64,000 nucleotides of DNA from contig CAINOC010000045.1 in assembly GCA_903851385.1 (NCBI GenBank), forward strand, positions 62,001 to 126,000, read 5' to 3'. Positions within the stretch are counted from its first letter, which is position 1. Every line of letters begins with the position of its first letter. Positions 25,343 to 35,955 of the stretch are shown here, one piece after another. The notes under the pieces are model-generated. The model worked only from the letters and a program-made list of their open reading frames with translations. It was not told the DNA's origin and searched no databases. The position numbers and the translations under genes are program-made. This stretch comes from an uncultured Chlorobiaceae bacterium. GTDB lineage: Bacteria; Bacteroidota; Chlorobiia; Chlorobiales; Chlorobiaceae.

Positions 25343-27633
25343 CTTTCAAGGATCATACCGCTGAAGAGCGGAGGCGACTGCAGGTCAATGGTATCGTGCA
25401 GGGAGTTGGATTTCGGCCGTTTGTCTATCGGGTTGCCACACATTACGCTTTAAAAGGTTTTATCCGCAATACCTCATCAGGTGTTCTGATTGAGGTTCAG
25501 GGCTCGTCTTCTCTCATCGAAAAATTCTGTCGAACACTCAAGGATGATGCTCCGCCGCTGGCCAGAATAGAAGCAATAGAGGAGTGCGCTATTGCCTGTA
25601 TTTCCGAAGATGCTTTTGTGATCGGTGATTCAAGCACCGGTGCTGAAGTCGAAACACTTATTCCACCGGATATTGCGCTCTGCAGCAAATGTCGTTGTGA
25701 GCTTTTGGATCCTCGAAACCGTCGGTTTCGTTATCCGTTTATCAACTGCACCAACTGCGGTCCCCGCTACACTATTGTAGAACGCCTGCCTTATGACCGG
25801 CCGTTTACATCGATGCATGACTTTACAATGTGTCCCGAATGTGAACAGGAGTACCACAATCCTCTTGATCGTCGTTTTCACGCCCAGCCCAATGCCTGCC
25901 CGGTGTGCGGCCCGGCCCTCTCTCTGCTCGACTCGACCGGCAAACCCTGCAGTGTAACGGATGCAGCAGCTGAGGCCGTAGCGCTTCTTAAACAGGGGCG
26001 GATTGTTGCGTTGAAAGGAGTTGGCGGTTTTCATCTTGCCGTTGATGCACGTAATGGAGAGGCGGTTCGCCAATTGAGAGAGAGGAAAGGTCGTGCAGCC
26101 AGGCCTTTTGCCGTTATGATGCGCGATATGGCTGTTGTAAGGGATTTTTGTGAACTCAGTGAGTGCGAATGTGCAGCACTTAACTCTCCGGAAGCCCCTA
26201 TTGTGCTCCTGAAAAAGAAAACAGTTGAAGGGCTTTCTCCATCAGTTGCGCCACTCCATGACAGGCTTGGAATTATGCTTCCCTATGCACCATTGCATAT
26301 CCTGCTTTTCGATGATAGGATTGATGTTCTCGTGATGACCAGCGCAAATTTCAGCGAGGAGCCTATTGTCAATGAAAATGGTGAAGCGCTCTTGCGGCTC
26401 AAGGGCATTGCTGACGCTTTTCTCATGCATAACAGGCCAATCCATCTGAAATGCGACGATTCAGTAACCATCCATCTTTCCGGATCGCTCCGCCATATCA
26501 GGCGAAGCAGGGGGTATGTGCCAGCGCCGGTTTACCTCCGCGATGATGGTCCGGTTGTTCTTGGTACAGGAGGAGAGCTTAAAAACACAGTTGCTCTTTT
26601 GAAGGGTACTCATGCCTTGCTAAGCCAGCATATCGGCGATATGAAAAACTACGAGGCATACCGGCATTTTCAGCATATTGCAGCCCATCTTCAGCATCTT
26701 TTTCAGGCTACGCCGGAACTTCTGGTTCATGATCTTCACCCTGGATATATGACAACCGGGTGGGCACTGCAGCAGAACCTACCAGTGCTTGGTGTCCAGC
26801 ATCATCATGCCCATCTTGCTTCATGTCTTGCTGAAAACAAGGTGGAAGGTCCGGCAATAGGTATTATACTTGATGGTACAGGTTACGGAATAGACGGGAC
26901 GATATGGGGCGGAGAGGTTCTGATTGGCGATGCTGATGGAGTGCATCGGTTTGCCTCCTTTGAACCCATGCCGCTGCCGGGTGGTGATGCAGCAGTCGAG
27001 CAACCCTGGCGAGCCGCACTTGGTTATCTCTCCCGAAGTTTTTCCACCATACCCGATCTGCCGTTTATGAAAGGGAGGACGATTGAACCTCTTCTTGAGC
27101 TGCTTCAAAAAAAGGTCAGTGTCTATGAAACATCAAGTTGCGGCAGACTTTTTGACGCTGTAGCCGCTCTTTGCGGATTGCAGGGGGAAATAACCTATGA
27201 GGGAGAGGCTGCTATACAATTGATGCTGGCAGCAGGGGGGGCAATTGGTAGTTCGTCATTCCGTTATCTCCTTAAGGAGCATAACGGTCGATGGATCATG
27301 AAAGTGTCGCCGATTATTCATGATGTTGTTACCGCAGTTCAGGAAGGGGTTTCGGTTGTTGACATCAGCCGGCGTTTTCATCGCACTCTGGTCAACTGTT
27401 TTGCTGATATTAGTAGAAAGGCTTTCGACGCAACAGGTATCAAGACGGTTGCCTTGAGTGGTGGTGTATTTCAGAATGCCCTTCTGTTTGAAACCCTTGT
27501 GTGTGAACTGGAAAAAGCCGGCTACCGGGTTATTACCCACTCCCTTGTACCATCGAACGATGGAGGCATCTCTCTCGGTCAGGCTGTTATCGGTCGGAGC
27601 TATCTTGCCGGTCGGTATCGAGGTGTTTATTAG
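25312..27633 (+). CDS. hypF: HypF, carbamoyltransferase for hydrogenase cyanide ligand synthesis
   Basis: 773 residues, full length. Order: acylphosphatase domain (GIVQGVGFRPFVYRVA, about 26-41), two Cys4 zinc fingers (CSKCRCELLD; CTNCGPRY; CPECEQEY; CPVCGP, about 125-205), a YrdC-like ATP-binding domain (KGVGGFHLAVDA), then a Kae1-like domain with VQHHHAHLAS. It forms carbamoyl adenylate and transfers it to HypE. The start is GTG at 25312 inside hypB; I see no better in-frame start before the acylphosphatase domain, though the AGGA is very close to the GTG. Confidence 0.95.
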   Translation: MDYNPTEAALTFKDHTAEERRRLQVNGIVQGVGFRPFVYRVATHYALKGFIRNTSSGVLIEVQGSSSLIEKFCRTLKDDAPPLARIEAIEECAIACISEDAFVIGDSSTGAEVETLIPPDIALCSKCRCELLDPRNRRFRYPFINCTNCGPRYTIVERLPYDRPFTSMHDFTMCPECEQEYHNPLDRRFHAQPNACPVCGPALSLLDSTGKPCSVTDAAAEAVALLKQGRIVALKGVGGFHLAVDARNGEAVRQLRERKGRAARPFAVMMRDMAVVRDFCELSECECAALNSPEAPIVLLKKKTVEGLSPSVAPLHDRLGIMLPYAPLHILLFDDRIDVLVMTSANFSEEPIVNENGEALLRLKGIADAFLMHNRPIHLKCDDSVTIHLSGSLRHIRRSRGYVPAPVYLRDDGPVVLGTGGELKNTVALLKGTHALLSQHIGDMKNYEAYRHFQHIAAHLQHLFQATPELLVHDLHPGYMTTGWALQQNLPVLGVQHHHAHLASCLAENKVEGPAIGIILDGTGYGIDGTIWGGEVLIGDADGVHRFASFEPMPLPGGDAAVEQPWRAALGYLSRSFSTIPDLPFMKGRTIEPLLELLQKKVSVYETSSCGRLFDAVAALCGLQGEITYEGEAAIQLMLAAGGAIGSSSFRYLLKEHNGRWIMKVSPIIHDVVTAVQEGVSVVDISRRFHRTLVNCFADISRKAFDATGIKTVALSGGVFQNALLFETLVCELEKAGYRVITHSLVPSNDGGISLGQAVIGRSYLAGRYRGVY

Positions 27634-27713
27634 CCATAACGCTATGATCTCATTGCAATTTAGTTTGATTATATTTCCTCTGATTCTCATCAATCAATAA
27701 ACCATCTTCATCA

Positions 27714-27986
27714 ATGTGCCTTGCCATACCCGGAAAACTTCTTGAAATATTAGATGAAAACGGTCTGAAAATGGGGACTGTTGATGTAAACGGATCAAAA
27801 ACAAGGGCATGTCTTGAATATGTGCCCGACATTCAGGTAGGGCAATACACCATCATCCATGCCGGGTTTGCCTTGAAAATTATTGACGAAGAGGAGGCCG
27901 CCGAAAGCCTGAAGCTATGGGAAGAGCTTTTCGAGAGTGGAGCTTTTCTGCCTGATGAGGAGCCACCTTCGCCTGAATCTCTGTGA
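27714..27986 (+). CDS. hypC: HypC, hydrogenase maturation chaperone
   Basis: 90 residues starting [12 protein letters not shown]. Cys2 is the catalytic/iron-binding residue of HypC, which carries the Fe(CN)2CO unit with HypD. It lies 80 bp after hypF. Its stop touches the hypD start region. Confidence 0.96.
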   Translation: MCLAIPGKLLEILDENGLKMGTVDVNGSKTRACLEYVPDIQVGQYTIIHAGFALKIIDEEEAAESLKLWEELFESGAFLPDEEPPSPESL

Positions 27987-27997
27987 GGCCCGCTCCA

Positions 27998-29095
27998 ATG
28001 AAATATATTGACGAATATCGTAATCCGCAGCTTGCCCGGAACCTCATTGACACCATCAGGCGAAAAACAACCCGCCACTGGACGATTATGGAAATCTGTG
28101 GCGGTCAGACCCACTCCATTCTTCGTAACGGTATAGATCAACTGCTTCCTGATACCATAGAGTTGGTGCACGGCCCTGGTTGTCCGGTCTGTGTTACACC
28201 GCTTGAATCGATTGAGAGAGCGCTTTTGATCGCCTCGCGAAAAGATGTTATTTTTACCAGTTTCGGTGATATGCTGCGTGTTCCCGGCAGTTCGAAGGAT
28301 CTCTTTATGGTGCGCAGTGAAGGCGGAGATGTGCGCATTGTCTTTTCACCGCTTGATGCCTTGCAGATAGCCCGAGACAATCCCCTCAAAGAGGTAGTGT
28401 TTTTCGCTGTAGGTTTTGAAACTACTGCACCTGCCAATGCCATGGCAGTGTATCAGGCAGCACGCGAAGGTATTCGGAATTTCAGTGTCATTGTGAGCCA
28501 GGTCATGGTTCCACCGGCAATGCGGGCTATTCTTTCTTCACCCGATAACCGGGTTCAGGGATTTCTTGCTGCAGGGCATGTCTGTGCCATCATGGGTTAT
28601 GCGGCATATGAACCGGTTGCCCGTGATTTCAATGTTCCGATTGTGCCCACAGGTTTCGAACCGGTCGACCTGCTCGCTGGTATTCTTAAAACGGTTGAGA
28701 TGTGTGAAGAGGGCAGGGCCGAGGTTGTGAACCGCTACGGGCGTGTTGTAAGCCGTGAAGGAAACCTGGTGGCACAGGAGACGATCGGTAAGGTTTTTGA
28801 GGTAACAGACCGCCAGTGGCGCGGGATTGGTCTTATTCCCGGGAGTGGTCTTAGTCTCAAGGCAGACTTTTCCCTTTACGATGCAGAAAAAAAGTTTAAT
28901 GTCACTCATATATGCACTGCAGAGTCACCACTCTGCAAGAGCGGAAGTGTACTTCAGGGTATCCTGAAGCCGGACGGCTGTCCTGCATTTGCCAGAGAGT
29001 GTACTCCTGAACACCCGCTTGGCGCTACAATGGTCTCTTCCGAAGGTGCCTGTGCTGCTTATTATAACTATCACCGTAATGTTTATCCCCTATGA
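27998..29095 (+). CDS. hypD: HypD, iron-sulfur protein for Fe(CN)2CO assembly
   Basis: 365 residues. Motifs: [46 protein letters not shown], and the C-terminal 4Fe-4S cysteines in CKSGSVLQG...[17 protein letters not shown] use the ATG at 27998 ([10 protein letters not shown]) with GTGAGG upstream instead of the in-frame GTG at 27983, which overlaps hypC. The end overlaps hypE by 4 bp. Confidence 0.96.
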   Translation: MKYIDEYRNPQLARNLIDTIRRKTTRHWTIMEICGGQTHSILRNGIDQLLPDTIELVHGPGCPVCVTPLESIERALLIASRKDVIFTSFGDMLRVPGSSKDLFMVRSEGGDVRIVFSPLDALQIARDNPLKEVVFFAVGFETTAPANAMAVYQAAREGIRNFSVIVSQVMVPPAMRAILSSPDNRVQGFLAAGHVCAIMGYAAYEPVARDFNVPIVPTGFEPVDLLAGILKTVEMCEEGRAEVVNRYGRVVSREGNLVAQETIGKVFEVTDRQWRGIGLIPGSGLSLKADFSLYDAEKKFNVTHICTAESPLCKSGSVLQGILKPDGCPAFARECTPEHPLGATMVSSEGACAAYYNYHRNVYPL

Positions 29096-30135
29096 CGATT
29101 GCCCCGGTCTGTCCCTCCCCGATTTTGCAGCATGAAACTGTTCAGATGGCGCATGGTGCCGGAGGACGGTTATCGCAGACACTCATGCAGCGGGTATTTA
29201 TGCCGCATCTTCACAACACCTTTCTGGATCTTCTTGACGATCAGGCAAAGCTGGATCTGCCGGCAGGACGAACAGCCTTTACTACCGACACCTATGTGGT
29301 GAGTCCGATCTTTTTTCCTGGCGGCAATATCGGTGAGCTTGCCGTAAACGGAACCGTAAACGACTTGGCGGTCGGCGGAGCAACGCCGATGTATTTGAGT
29401 GCCGGCTTTGTGCTTGAAGAAGGGTTCTCTTTAGTCGAGCTAGAAACCATCGTCAAGAGTATGGCCGAGGCTGCCAGCAAGGCAGGGGTCATGATTGTGA
29501 CCGGTGATACCAAAGTGGTTGGAAAAGGGCAGTGCGATAAAATTTTTATCAATACTTCCGGAGTCGGCACTGTCAGGGATGGTACCGCTCTTTCCTGCCG
29601 AAACCTGAAAGCGGGTGACAGCATTATTCTTTCAGGGACGGTGGGAGATCATGGAATGGCTATCATGACTTCTCGCGAAGGGCTCTCCTTTCAGTCAACA
29701 ATTGCAAGTGACTGTGCAGCATTGAACTCCATGATTTCGGCAGTGCTCGATGTAGTGCCCGCTGTTCATGCCATGCGTGATCCGACGAGGGGTGGAGTGG
29801 CTGCTACCTTGAATGAACTGGCTGGTTCTTCTTCAGTAGGGATTGAAATAAATGAAACAACGATTCCTGTAAACCCGGATGTCAGGGGGGCCTGCGAACT
29901 GCTCGGCATTGATCCCCTTCATGTAGCAAACGAAGGCAAGCTGGTGCTTGCTGTTGCCCCTGAAGATGCTGAAAAGGTTGTTGAGGTGCTGCGCTCTTTT
30001 GAACCCGGCCGGGATGCCGTTATTATCGGATCGGTTGTTCAGGATCATCCCGGTATGGTTGTGATGCGAACAGCATTCGGCAGCCGCCGTATTATTGATC
30101 TGCCTCTTGGCGAACAGCTGCCGAGGATCTGCTGA
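29092..30135 (+). CDS. hypE: HypE, dehydratase forming the cyanide ligand of [NiFe]-hydrogenase
   Basis: 347 residues of the PurM/AIR synthase fold. [10 protein letters not shown] at the N-terminus, [41 protein letters not shown], and the C-terminus PRIC, where the terminal Cys carries the thiocarboxamide/thiocyanate. It is the last gene of hypABFCDE and converges on lpdA with only 5 bp between. No hydrogenase structural gene is in the window. Confidence 0.97.
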   Translation: MTIAPVCPSPILQHETVQMAHGAGGRLSQTLMQRVFMPHLHNTFLDLLDDQAKLDLPAGRTAFTTDTYVVSPIFFPGGNIGELAVNGTVNDLAVGGATPMYLSAGFVLEEGFSLVELETIVKSMAEAASKAGVMIVTGDTKVVGKGQCDKIFINTSGVGTVRDGTALSCRNLKAGDSIILSGTVGDHGMAIMTSREGLSFQSTIASDCAALNSMISAVLDVVPAVHAMRDPTRGGVAATLNELAGSSSVGIEINETTIPVNPDVRGACELLGIDPLHVANEGKLVLAVAPEDAEKVVEVLRSFEPGRDAVIIGSVVQDHPGMVVMRTAFGSRRIIDLPLGEQLPRIC

Positions 30136-30140
30136 TTGTT

Positions 30141-31577
30141 CTACATGTTCAGGGCTCGTTTTTCAATGGCTAACGCTGCTTCTCGTACCACTTCAGAAAG
30201 GCTCGGGTGTGGGTGGCAGGTACGCGCAATGTCTTCTGATGATGCCCTGAACTCCATGGCAAGCGCTGCTTCAGCAATGAGGTCGGAGGCACTTGCCCCG
30301 ATGATGTGTACCCCGAGTATCTCATCCGTTTTCGCATCGGCAAGCATTTTAACAAACCCTTCGGCATCGCCGAGGCCAAGTGCCCTGCCGTTAGCTGCAA
30401 AGGGGAACTGTCCTGTTTTATAGTCCTTCCCTTCGGCGCGAAGCTGCTGCTCGGTTTTACCCACCCAGGCTATTTCAGGTGTGGTGTAGATAACCCAGGG
30501 CATGCTGTTGTAGTCGAGGTGGGGTTTCTGTCCGGCAATCAGTTCTGCGACCATGACACCTTCGTCTTCAGCCTTGTGGGCAAGCATTGGGCCGCGCACG
30601 ACGTCGCCGATTGCATAAACGCCCGTTGCTGCTGTCGCGCAGTGGTCGTTGACAGGAATAAAGCCGCGTTCATCAATCTGCAGGCCGATGGTTTCGAGGT
30701 TGAGGTTTTCTGCGTTGGGAGTGCGCCCTACGGAAACAATAAGCTTATCGCATTCGAGGGTATGTTCGGAGCCCTGGTCGTCAGTATAATCTATACTGAT
30801 TCCTGTTGCTGTTTGTTTTGCCTGACCAATCCTAACTCCAAGCTTGATATGCAGGCCCTGCTTTAAGAAGAGTTTAGAAGCTTCCCTCGAAACGCTTTCA
30901 TCTGCGGCACCGAGGAAGGAAGGCATAACTTCAAGTACGGTTACTTCTGCTCCGAGTCTGCGCCAGACTGATCCTACTTCAAGACCGATGACTCCGGCAC
31001 CTATAACGCCGAGTTTTTTGGGAGCTTCACTGAATTTGAGTGCGCCTTCGTTGTCGCAGATGGTGATGTTGTCGACCTTAACGTTAGGGATATGGCGGGC
31101 TTTTGAGCCGGTGGCGATGATGACTTTTTGAGCAAGCACCTCTTCAGTCCCATCTTTGCCGGTGATGGTGATGCGGTATCCGGCATCGGTTTTTCCTGCA
31201 AACGATCCTCGACCTTTGAGGAGGCTGATTTTATTTTTGCGGAAGAGAAACTGAATGCCTGAAGTCATTTTAGTGACAATAGCCTCTTTACGTTTCTGCA
31301 TTTGTGCAACATCCATGCTGACTCCGCTGACGGTGATCCCATGGTCCAAGAGGTGATGAGACATCTTTTCATAGACCTCAGATGATGCAACGAGCGCCTT
31401 GAGGGGAATACATCCGGCGTTGAGGCAGGTGCCTCCGAGGCGGGGTTCGCCTGTGGGGTCATCGTAAGCGCTGAATTCGCAGCAGGCTACCGAAAAACCA
31501 AGTTGTGCGGCCCTGATTGCGGCGATATAGCCGCCAGGTCCTGCGCCGATAACAAGAACGTCAAATTGTTTGTTCAT
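30141..31577 (-). CDS. lpdA: Dihydrolipoyl dehydrogenase (E3)
   Basis: 478 residues, full size. FAD-binding VIGAGPGGYIAAIRAAQLG, redox disulfide GGTCLNAGCIPLKAL, NAD-binding GVIGAGVIGLEVGSVWRRLG, and the C-terminal dimer interface with HPHPSLSE (active-site His/Glu). It reoxidises lipoamide for the 2-oxoglutarate dehydrogenase encoded just upstream. Gap to sucB is 24 bp. Confidence 0.96.
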   Translation of the reverse strand: MNKQFDVLVIGAGPGGYIAAIRAAQLGFSVACCEFSAYDDPTGEPRLGGTCLNAGCIPLKALVASSEVYEKMSHHLLDHGITVSGVSMDVAQMQKRKEAIVTKMTSGIQFLFRKNKISLLKGRGSFAGKTDAGYRITITGKDGTEEVLAQKVIIATGSKARHIPNVKVDNITICDNEGALKFSEAPKKLGVIGAGVIGLEVGSVWRRLGAEVTVLEVMPSFLGAADESVSREASKLFLKQGLHIKLGVRIGQAKQTATGISIDYTDDQGSEHTLECDKLIVSVGRTPNAENLNLETIGLQIDERGFIPVNDHCATAATGVYAIGDVVRGPMLAHKAEDEGVMVAELIAGQKPHLDYNSMPWVIYTTPEIAWVGKTEQQLRAEGKDYKTGQFPFAANGRALGLGDAEGFVKMLADAKTDEILGVHIIGASASDLIAEAALAMEFRASSEDIARTCHPHPSLSEVVREAALAIEKRALNM

Positions 31578-31601
31578 AATGTAGTTGTCTCATTTTATCT
31601 C

Positions 31602-32867
31602 TTAGAGATCAAGTAAGAGGCGCGCCGGATCTTCCAGTGCATCCTTGATGGCTACCAGGCCAAGCACGGCTTCGCGCCCGTCGATAATGCGGTGGTCGTA
31701 AGACATGGCAAGATAGTTCATCGGTCTAATGACAATCTGCCCGTTTTCCACAACAGCCCTTTCCGTTGTGGCGTGAATGCCGAGAATGGCCGATTGAGGT
31801 GGATTGATAATTGGCGTTGAAAGCATGGAGCCGAACACACCGCCGTTGGAGATGGAGAAAGTGCCGCCGGTCAGCTCCTCGAGCGAGAGGTTACCCAATT
31901 TTGCCTTTGTGGAGAAATCTGTGATTTTGCGTTCGATTTCAGCAATACTCATCTGGTCTGCATTGCGCAGGATCGGTACAACAAGCCCTCTCGGGGAGCT
32001 TACGGCTATACCGATGTCGAAATAACCGTGATAGATGATATCCTTGCCTTCGACGGAAGCGTTGAGTACCGGGTATTTGCGTAGCGCGTGAACTGCCGCT
32101 TTGACAAAGAAGGAAGTAAATCCGAGTTTGACGCCGTGTTCTTTTTCGAACGTTGCTTTGTAGCGGTTACGAAGGTCGATGACAGCCTGCATGTTAACCT
32201 CATTGAAGGTCGTGAGAATGGCGTTGGTAGCCTGGGATTGCAGCAGGCGTTCGGCAATGCGTGCCCGGAGGCGGGTCATGGGAACTCGCTGTTCTGGACG
32301 CTCTGTGATGAGCGGACTCTCGAGGTGCGCTTCTATAGGTTTGTTTTTAAGTGTTGAGTTTTGAGTGCTGAGTGATGAGGTTTCGAGTGCTGAGTGCTGA
32401 GTGATGAGTGCTGAGGGTTCTGTGTTGTTTGCTATTGCTGCAAGCACGTCGGTTTTGGTAATTCTGCCCTCCCTGCCGGTTCCCTCCACCTGTGAAGCTG
32501 TCAATCCTGTTTCGGCCATGAGCTTGGCTGCTGCTGGCATGGCGATATCCGAAAGTGCTGAGTGCTGAGTGCTGAGTGCTGAGTGCTGAGTGCTGACTGT
32601 CGACTGCTGACTGCCGACTGCTTTCCCTTCAGTGTCGATCCGGGCCAGAACCTGATTGGCCACTACCGTTCCGCCGTCGCCGACAAGGATTTCAAACAGG
32701 ATACCGGATGAAGGGGATGGAACATCGAAAACCACCTTGTCGGTCTCGATTTCGAACAGGATTTCATCTTCAGCAACTGCATCGCCTGGTTTCTTTTTCC
32801 AGTTGAGCAGCGTTGCCTCTGCAACGGATTCCGATAACTGGGATATGGTGACATCTATGATTGCCAT
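31602..32867 (-). CDS. sucB: Dihydrolipoamide succinyltransferase (E2 of 2-oxoglutarate dehydrogenase)
   Basis: 421 residues from [11 protein letters not shown] (32867); an upstream in-frame extension overlapping sucA was rejected because the lipoyl domain begins here. Lipoyl domain with [11 protein letters not shown] (lipoyl Lys), a flexible linker, the E3-binding domain ([14 protein letters not shown]...[13 protein letters not shown]), a second linker, and the catalytic domain ending with [12 protein letters not shown] (catalytic His/Asp). Both linkers are encoded by heptanucleotide tandem repeats (see 32349 and 32554), giving Ser/Gln/His/Ala runs. It is 10 bp behind sucA. Confidence 0.95.
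   Translation of the reverse strand: MAIIDVTISQLSESVAEATLLNWKKKPGDAVAEDEILFEIETDKVVFDVPSPSSGILFEILVGDGGTVVANQVLARIDTEGKAVGSQQSTVSTQHSALSTQHSALSDIAMPAAAKLMAETGLTASQVEGTGREGRITKTDVLAAIANNTEPSALITQHSALETSSLSTQNSTLKNKPIEAHLESPLITERPEQRVPMTRLRARIAERLLQSQATNAILTTFNEVNMQAVIDLRNRYKATFEKEHGVKLGFTSFFVKAAVHALRKYPVLNASVEGKDIIYHGYFDIGIAVSSPRGLVVPILRNADQMSIAEIERKITDFSTKAKLGNLSLEELTGGTFSISNGGVFGSMLSTPIINPPQSAILGIHATTERAVVENGQIVIRPMNYLAMSYDHRIIDGREAVLGLVAIKDALEDPARLLLDL
32349..32419 (+). repeat. Degenerate heptamer repeat (GAGTGCT) in the second sucB linker
   Basis: Units such as gagtgct, gagtgat and gagtttt recur with a 7-bp period across about 70 bp. Translated on the minus strand they give [23 protein letters not shown]. 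This is the older, decayed version of the array at 32554. Confidence 0.75.
32554..32623 (+). repeat. Ten-unit heptanucleotide tandem array in the first sucB linker
   Basis: Six exact AGTGCTG units are followed by ACTGTCG, ACTGCTG, ACTGCCG and ACTGCTT. No stop codon arises in any reading frame on the coding (minus) strand, so copy-number changes shift the frame of the repeat but not the nature of the linker residues (STQHSAL repeats). The last four units match the ACTGCCx units in the encapsulated desulfurase gene. Confidence 0.9.
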
Positions 32868-32877
32868 TCGTCGGATA

Positions 32878-35709
32878 TTATTTGTTGAAAAAAACGCTGA
32901 ATTCACCGAAGGCCTGATCCAGCAGCGCTTTCTGCTGTATGGCATGAGTTGCTGCGTATCCGCATGCGGTAGAAGCCGAGGCGAGACGACCTGCATAGCC
33001 GAACTGCTGGCCGGGTGTCATGGCTTTCATAATATAGTGCTGGAGAAAACGCCAGTACCCCTGATTTTTAGGTTCATCCTGACACCAGACTATCTCTTTG
33101 AGTGCTGGATAGTGCTGGAGTTGTGCAGTGAACTCTTCAGCCGGGAACGGATAGAGCTGTTCAATGCGGATGATGGCAACATTTTCAGCTGTATTTTCGC
33201 GCCGACGGTTTATAAGATCGTAATAGACCTTGCCGGAGCACGCGATAAGCCTCTTGACTTTTTTTGCCTTGGCTGTTGTGTCACCGATAATGTTCTTGAA
33301 ATTTCCTGTTGAGAGATCAGCAAGCGGCGAAACCGCCTCCTTGTTTCTCAGCAGCGATTTTGGTGTGAGAATCACTAGAGGCTTTCTAACCATCGAGGTT
33401 ATCTGACGACGGAGCAGGTGGAAAATCTGTGCAGGATTGGTCGGCTGACAAACCTGGATGTTGTTTTCAGCACAAAGCTGCAGAAAGCGTTCCGGTCGGG
33501 CGGATGAGTGTTCCGGGCCCTGGCCTTCATAACCGTGAGGCAGCATAAGCGTAAGACCGGATACAAGACCCCATTTCACCTCTCCGGAGGTGATGAACTG
33601 ATCTATGAGTACCTGCGCTCCGTTTGCAAAGTCGCCGAACTGGGCTTCCCAGATGACGAGGGTATCAGGCGCAGAGATGGAATAACCGTATTCGAATCCA
33701 AGCACGGCCTCTTCGGAAAGCACTGAATCGATAACCGTAAATGGTGCCTGATTATCGGTGACGTTCTGAAGCGGAATATAGCTGCCTGCATCCCATTTTT
33801 CACGGTTCTGGTCGTGCAGCACGGCGTGACGGTGGGAGAATGTTGCCCTTCCGCTGTCCTGACCGGTAATGCGTATGGGATAGCCGCCTGTAACCAGCGA
33901 CCCGAAGGCAAGGTGTTCGCCCATACCCCAGTCGAGGGGCTGCTCTGCGCGACCCATCCTAGCCCTGTCATTGATAACTTTTTCAACTAACGGGTGAAGC
34001 TTGAACTGATCGGGGACTTTTGTAATCCGTTCAGCAATCCGCTTTAATTCTGCAAGTGGAACGCCGGTTTCAGAGATTTCGTTGCGGCCGGAAGCCGGTT
34101 CAGAGGTAAAGATGGTTTTATTGACCAAAATCGGATTGGCGCTGTATTTGCCTTCGTCAAGATCCTTGCGGAACTGTTTGCTGAGGGTGTCGGCGTATTC
34201 AGTTGGAATGACGCCTTGTGATTGGAGCCTCTCCGAATAGAGTTTACGGGTACCTGGGTGTTTATCAATTTTTTTGTACATCAGCGGCTGGGTCATAGCC
34301 GGTGTATCCTGCTCGTTATGGCCAAGCTTGCGGAAACAGATGATATCGATTACGACATCGCGTTTAAACGCCTGCCGGTAATCAAGTGCCATCTGTGTTG
34401 CCAGTACAACCGCATCTGGGTCGTCACCGTTGACGTGCAGCACCGGAGCCTCGATCATTTTGACAACATCGGTGCAGTAAGTTGTTGAGCGACTGTCGCG
34501 GGGATCGGATGTGGTGAAGCCGATCTGGTTGTTGATGACAATGTGAACCGTGCCTCCAGTGCCGTAACCGCGGGTGAGCGCGAGGTTCAGTGTCTCCATG
34601 ATGACGCCCTGTCCTGAAAACGCTGCATCACCATGAACGAGTATGGGCAGTACCTGTGAGCCATCCCTGTCGCCCCTGCGAACCTGACGTGCTTTAACGG
34701 CACCCTCAACCACCGGATTTACAATTTCAAGATGCGACGGATTGAATGCGAGGGAGAGATTGATCGGCCCGCCCGGAGTAGCAATATCGCTGGTAAATCC
34801 CTGATGGTATTTCACGTCTCCCGAAGGAAGGTCATCAGCATGCTTGCCTTCGAATTCTGCAAAGAGGTCGAGTGGATTTTTGCCCATTATATTAACCAGC
34901 ACATTGAGCCGTCCGCGGTGTGCCATGCCTATTACAATCTCCTGAACACCTGCTTTTCCGGCACGTTGAATTAGCTCATCCATTGAGGCAATAAAGCTCT
35001 CACCGCCTTCAAGAGAAAAACGCTTCTGGCCGATAAATCGGGTATGCAGATATCGTTCAAAGCCTTCAGCAGCGGTAAGGCGTTCAAGGATATGTTTTTT
35101 CTTCTCTGGAGTGAAATCGGGTTTTGAACGGATGGTTTCGAGCTTTGCCTGCCACCAGCGCTTTTCGGTCTGGTCCGTGATGTACATGAATTCAATACCG
35201 AGGGTCCCGCAGTAGGTTTCGCGAAGGTTTTGCAGCAGCTCGCGAAGCGGCATGGTCTCCCGTCCGAAATAGGTATTGCTGGTATTGAAGACAATATCCA
35301 TGTCAGTGTCGGTGAAGCCGTAAAAAGAGGGCTCAAGATCGGGCAGAACAGGACGTTCCTGACGTTTCAGCGGATCGAGATCAGCCCAGCGGGAACCGAT
35401 GTTACGGTATGCGGCTATCATCTTTTGAACCGATACCCTGTTGCGCCCAAGTTCGGCATCTGGGCTTGCTACTACACGGCAAATCGGTCCCATTCGGGCT
35501 CTTTCGGCAAACGAAGCCTGAACAGGTGAATGAGCGATATCACGGCTATCGGTACCGTTTGATCCCGGAACGTTTTGCATTGCGTCAAAGTACGCTCGCC
35601 AGTGCTCAGGGACGGAACCTGGATTATTGAGATAGTCTTCGTAAAGATCTTCAATGTAGGGGGCATTGCCTCCGAAAAGATAGGAACTGCTGCTATACTG
35701 CTGCATCAT
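32878..35709 (-). CDS. sucA: 2-Oxoglutarate dehydrogenase E1 component
   Basis: 943 residues from [14 protein letters not shown] (35709). An upstream in-frame extension of 30 residues lacks family similarity. The N-terminal E1o segment ([27 protein letters not shown]) is present. The thiamine-diphosphate core has [35 protein letters not shown], and the transketolase-like C-terminal part [30 protein letters not shown]1 decarboxylates 2-oxoglutarate and succinylates E2. First gene of sucA-sucB-lpdA. Confidence 0.96.
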   Translation of the reverse strand: MMQQYSSSSYLFGGNAPYIEDLYEDYLNNPGSVPEHWRAYFDAMQNVPGSNGTDSRDIAHSPVQASFAERARMGPICRVVASPDAELGRNRVSVQKMIAAYRNIGSRWADLDPLKRQERPVLPDLEPSFYGFTDTDMDIVFNTSNTYFGRETMPLRELLQNLRETYCGTLGIEFMYITDQTEKRWWQAKLETIRSKPDFTPEKKKHILERLTAAEGFERYLHTRFIGQKRFSLEGGESFIASMDELIQRAGKAGVQEIVIGMAHRGRLNVLVNIMGKNPLDLFAEFEGKHADDLPSGDVKYHQGFTSDIATPGGPINLSLAFNPSHLEIVNPVVEGAVKARQVRRGDRDGSQVLPILVHGDAAFSGQGVIMETLNLALTRGYGTGGTVHIVINNQIGFTTSDPRDSRSTTYCTDVVKMIEAPVLHVNGDDPDAVVLATQMALDYRQAFKRDVVIDIICFRKLGHNEQDTPAMTQPLMYKKIDKHPGTRKLYSERLQSQGVIPTEYADTLSKQFRKDLDEGKYSANPILVNKTIFTSEPASGRNEISETGVPLAELKRIAERITKVPDQFKLHPLVEKVINDRARMGRAEQPLDWGMGEHLAFGSLVTGGYPIRITGQDSGRATFSHRHAVLHDQNREKWDAGSYIPLQNVTDNQAPFTVIDSVLSEEAVLGFEYGYSISAPDTLVIWEAQFGDFANGAQVLIDQFITSGEVKWGLVSGLTLMLPHGYEGQGPEHSSARPERFLQLCAENNIQVCQPTNPAQIFHLLRRQITSMVRKPLVILTPKSLLRNKEAVSPLADLSTGNFKNIIGDTTAKAKKVKRLIACSGKVYYDLINRRRENTAENVAIIRIEQLYPFPAEEFTAQLQHYPALKEIVWCQDEPKNQGYWRFLQHYIMKAMTPGQQFGYAGRLASASTACGYAATHAIQQKALLDQAFGEFSVFFNK

Positions 35710-35912
35710 GGTATGACGTGCTTTTTTTCGATAGGGTTTGCTGAACAGGATGAGAGACAGGGAAGTCCCATGCGCGGAATGCGGGAAGAGTTGGAGCAAA
35801 AAAGGACGACGGTGTGAACCATTCTCATATAAGAGCTTTGCGCTAAGCCTGTGAATCGATCTGAAGTATAAGACATATCAGGGCTTATTTCGAAGAAATT
35901 TCAGAAAATAAA

Positions 35913-35955
35913 GCGAACCCCCTTGTCCTGAGCCAAAGGATCAGGCAGACAAGAA
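35913..35955. repeat. Degenerate dispersed element with hairpin (TTGTCCTGAGCCAAAGGATC)
   Basis: CTTGT-CCTGA and TCAGG-CAGACAAG pair around the sequence GCCAAAGGA. TCCTGAGCCAAAGGA is a typical piece of the same repeat class as at 24093. It forms the last codons and the 3' end of the histidine kinase gene. The remainder of the gap to sucA shows no gene. Confidence 0.45.

Noticed and set aside
32868-32996. Longer sucB reading frame starting upstream inside sucA
   Set aside because: The extra residues overlap the end of sucA and show no lipoyl-domain similarity; the domain begins at MAIIDV (32867).
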